Source: a bacterium
GTDB lineage: Bacteria > Actinomycetota > Acidimicrobiia > UBA5794 > ZC4RG35
DNA: 16,137 nucleotides
Reading direction: 5' to 3'
Assembly (NCBI GenBank): GCA_028819835.1
Contig: JAPPKR010000251.1
Location: 1-16,137 of the forward strand
Part shown: one piece after another, positions 15,077 to 16,137 of the stretch
Layout of the letters: every line of letters begins with the position of its first letter
Numbering within the stretch: position 1 is the stretch's first letter
Position numbers and translations under genes: made by a program
Notes under the pieces: generated by a model
The model's input: the letters and a program-made list of their open reading frames with translations, nothing else
Databases searched by the model: none
What the model was told of the DNA's origin: nothing

Positions 15077-15918
15077 ACACCCGCCTCCGCCTGGCGGTGA
15101 TCGGGCCAGGTCGCGCCGGTGGCGCATTGGCGATCGCCGCTCGGGCAGCCGGGCACTCGGTTGAGACGGTGGCGGGTCCTTCCGGCGCCATCCCTCCGGC
15201 GCTGGCGGAAACCCGGGTGAAGCAGGTCGGCAGGCTGTCACCCTGTGACCTGCTGCTCTTAGCCACGCCCGACGATGTCATCGAGGAGACCGCTCTCCGT
15301 CTGGCATCCGATCCCCCTCCGGCAGGTGTGGCCGCGCACCTCTCCGGATTCGCGTCCCTTGCCCGGCTGGAGGCGTTGGAGCGAGCCGGTCTGGAGGTCG
15401 GGTGTCTTCACCCCTTGCAGACTCTCCCCTCCCCCCAGCGTGGCGCAGCCGCCCTGGCGGGGTCGACTGCCGCGATCACCGCCCGATCAGAGAAGGCGGC
15501 CGCATTGCTGCGGTCATTCGCCCAGAGCCTGGGAGTTTCCAGTTTCTGCCTCGAAGACCGCTTCAAGCCTCTCTACCACGCCGGAGCCGCCACCGTCGCC
15601 CTGGGAGTGGCCACCGCCCTGGGGGTGGCCGCCGACCTGTTCGAGGCGGCCGGCGTCTCCTTCTCCCAATCCAGGGGCCTCGCCACCCGGGTGTTGGAGA
15701 ACTGCTTCGAGATGGGACCCGACCATGCTCTCACCGGTCCGGCGGTACGCGGGGACCAGGGCACCATTGCAGGACATCTGAGAGCCGCCGAGGCTGTCTC
15801 TCCTGAGCTTGCCCACCAGTATCGGCTGCTTGGACGTACAGCCGCCCATAGGGCCGGCCGCCGAGGAGAGTCCCTTGAGACCAAGAACGACCGGTCGGCG
15901 GGCGGGTCCCGGTCATGA
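15073..15918 (+). CDS. Rossmann-like and DUF2520 domain protein
   Basis: A 281-residue protein from a GTG that overlaps the previous stop by four bases. The N-terminus [15 protein letters not shown] gives a dinucleotide-binding Rossmann signature (GPGRAGG at residues 11-17). [16 protein letters not shown] is the following strand-loop. [12 protein letters not shown] and the helical [20 protein letters not shown] stretch are typical of the DUF2520 C-terminal domain, distantly related to ketopantoate and pyrroline-carboxylate reductases. The gene overlaps panC by ATGA. DUF2520-panC is a recurrent actinobacterial pair (Rv3603c-panC in M. tuberculosis), which has prompted the idea of a role in pantothenate synthesis such as ketopantoate reduction; this is unproven. 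The last 25 or so residues are Arg/Gly/Ser-rich and poorly structured. Confidence 0.88.
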   Translation: MNTRLRLAVIGPGRAGGALAIAARAAGHSVETVAGPSGAIPPALAETRVKQVGRLSPCDLLLLATPDDVIEETALRLASDPPPAGVAAHLSGFASLARLEALERAGLEVGCLHPLQTLPSPQRGAAALAGSTAAITARSEKAAALLRSFAQSLGVSSFCLEDRFKPLYHAGAATVALGVATALGVAADLFEAAGVSFSQSRGLATRVLENCFEMGPDHALTGPAVRGDQGTIAGHLRAAEAVSPELAHQYRLLGRTAAHRAGRRGESLETKNDRSAGGSRS

Positions 15919-16137
15919 GGGTCGTCTCGACCTTCTCCGAGGCGCGGTCCGCAGCCACGGAGGCGTGCCACCGGTCCGGCGGCGAGGAAGGACCGGCGCC
16001 GATCGGGTTGGTGCCCACCATGGGGTTCCTTCACGAGGGTCACCTGTCCTTGATCTCGCGGGCACGCCGGGAATGCAGGGTCGTGACGATGTCCCTGTAC
16101 GTCAATCCACGACAATTCAACGTGTCCTCGGACTTCG
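15915..16137 (+). CDS. panC: Pantoate-beta-alanine ligase PanC, 3' end outside the window
   Basis: The frame opens at ATG 15915, overlapping the DUF2520 stop (ATGA), and runs off the end of the window after 74 codons. The nucleotide-binding motif [17 protein letters not shown] (30-46) is the PanC hallmark, with PTMG at 34-37 and the HxGH-type motif HEGH at 40-43. [10 protein letters not shown] (60-69) corresponds to the FVNPxQF motif that contacts pantoate. F38 stands where Ala is usual in TMGALHEGH, a mild variation. PanC condenses pantoate with beta-alanine using ATP in the cytoplasm to make pantothenate, the precursor of coenzyme A. panD would be expected downstream. Confidence 0.95.
   Translation, partial: MRVVSTFSEARSAATEACHRSGGEEGPAPIGLVPTMGFLHEGHLSLISRARRECRVVTMSLYVNPRQFNVSSDF

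Overview
The window looks like chromosomal DNA from a high-GC actinomycete (Actinomycetota), plausibly an early-branching group such as Acidimicrobiia. That placement is inferred from gene content: an F420-type luciferase-like oxidoreductase, a SigR/RsrA-type redox sigma factor pair, a DUF4193 protein, a DUF222-HNH endonuclease, a HelY-type helicase and a DUF2520-panC pair. Genes are tightly packed, mostly on the + strand, with many 4-base stop/start overlaps (ATGA, GTGA, TTGA).

Layout. 1-880: 3' part of an LLM-class oxidoreductase. 909-1523 (-): histidine phosphatase. 1773-2540: crotonase-family protein. 2592-6303: tatB-like, tatC and helY, translationally coupled at tatC and helY. 6451-6819: acidic DUF4193 zinc-ribbon protein. 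About 6878-8088: NUDIX hydrolase and HAD-IIA phosphatase, overlapping. 8089-8387: about 300 bases without a gene, holding hairpins and short CGCGAAAA repeats. 8388-9605 (-): DUF222-HNH endonuclease, the most accessory-looking gene. 9817-10636: ECF sigma factor (SigR type) and its zinc-binding anti-sigma factor. 10650-10952: small signal-peptide/one-TM protein of unknown function. 10949-12521: tilS and hpt. 12642-14576: ftsH. 14585-15076: protein with a degenerate dual-specificity-phosphatase look. 15073-15918: Rossmann/DUF2520 protein. 15915-end: 5' part of panC.

Two blocks match mycobacterial gene order: tatA-tatC-helY, and tilS-hpt-ftsH-...-DUF2520-panC. In mycobacteria folE-folP-folB-folK sit between ftsH and the DUF2520 gene; here one unrelated small gene takes that place. 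Functions run from protein export (Tat), RNA metabolism (HelY), redox stress control (SigR/RsrA), tRNA-Ile decoding (TilS), purine salvage (Hpt) and membrane proteolysis (FtsH) to pantothenate synthesis (PanC).

Most notable observations: (1) a perfect in-frame 54-bp tandem duplication inside hpt that doubles the strand and flexible SSYG loop of the active site, bounded by CAAG microhomology; (2) the ftsH leader, with one inverted and two direct perfect copies of GCCTACCA plus one near copy, arranged so that two mutually exclusive hairpins can form, one ending in a T6 run; (3) the post-ftsH protein, which seems to carry HRD where a cysteine phosphatase would have its HC nucleophile motif. I see no clear defence system, CRISPR array, tRNA, rRNA or insertion sequence.
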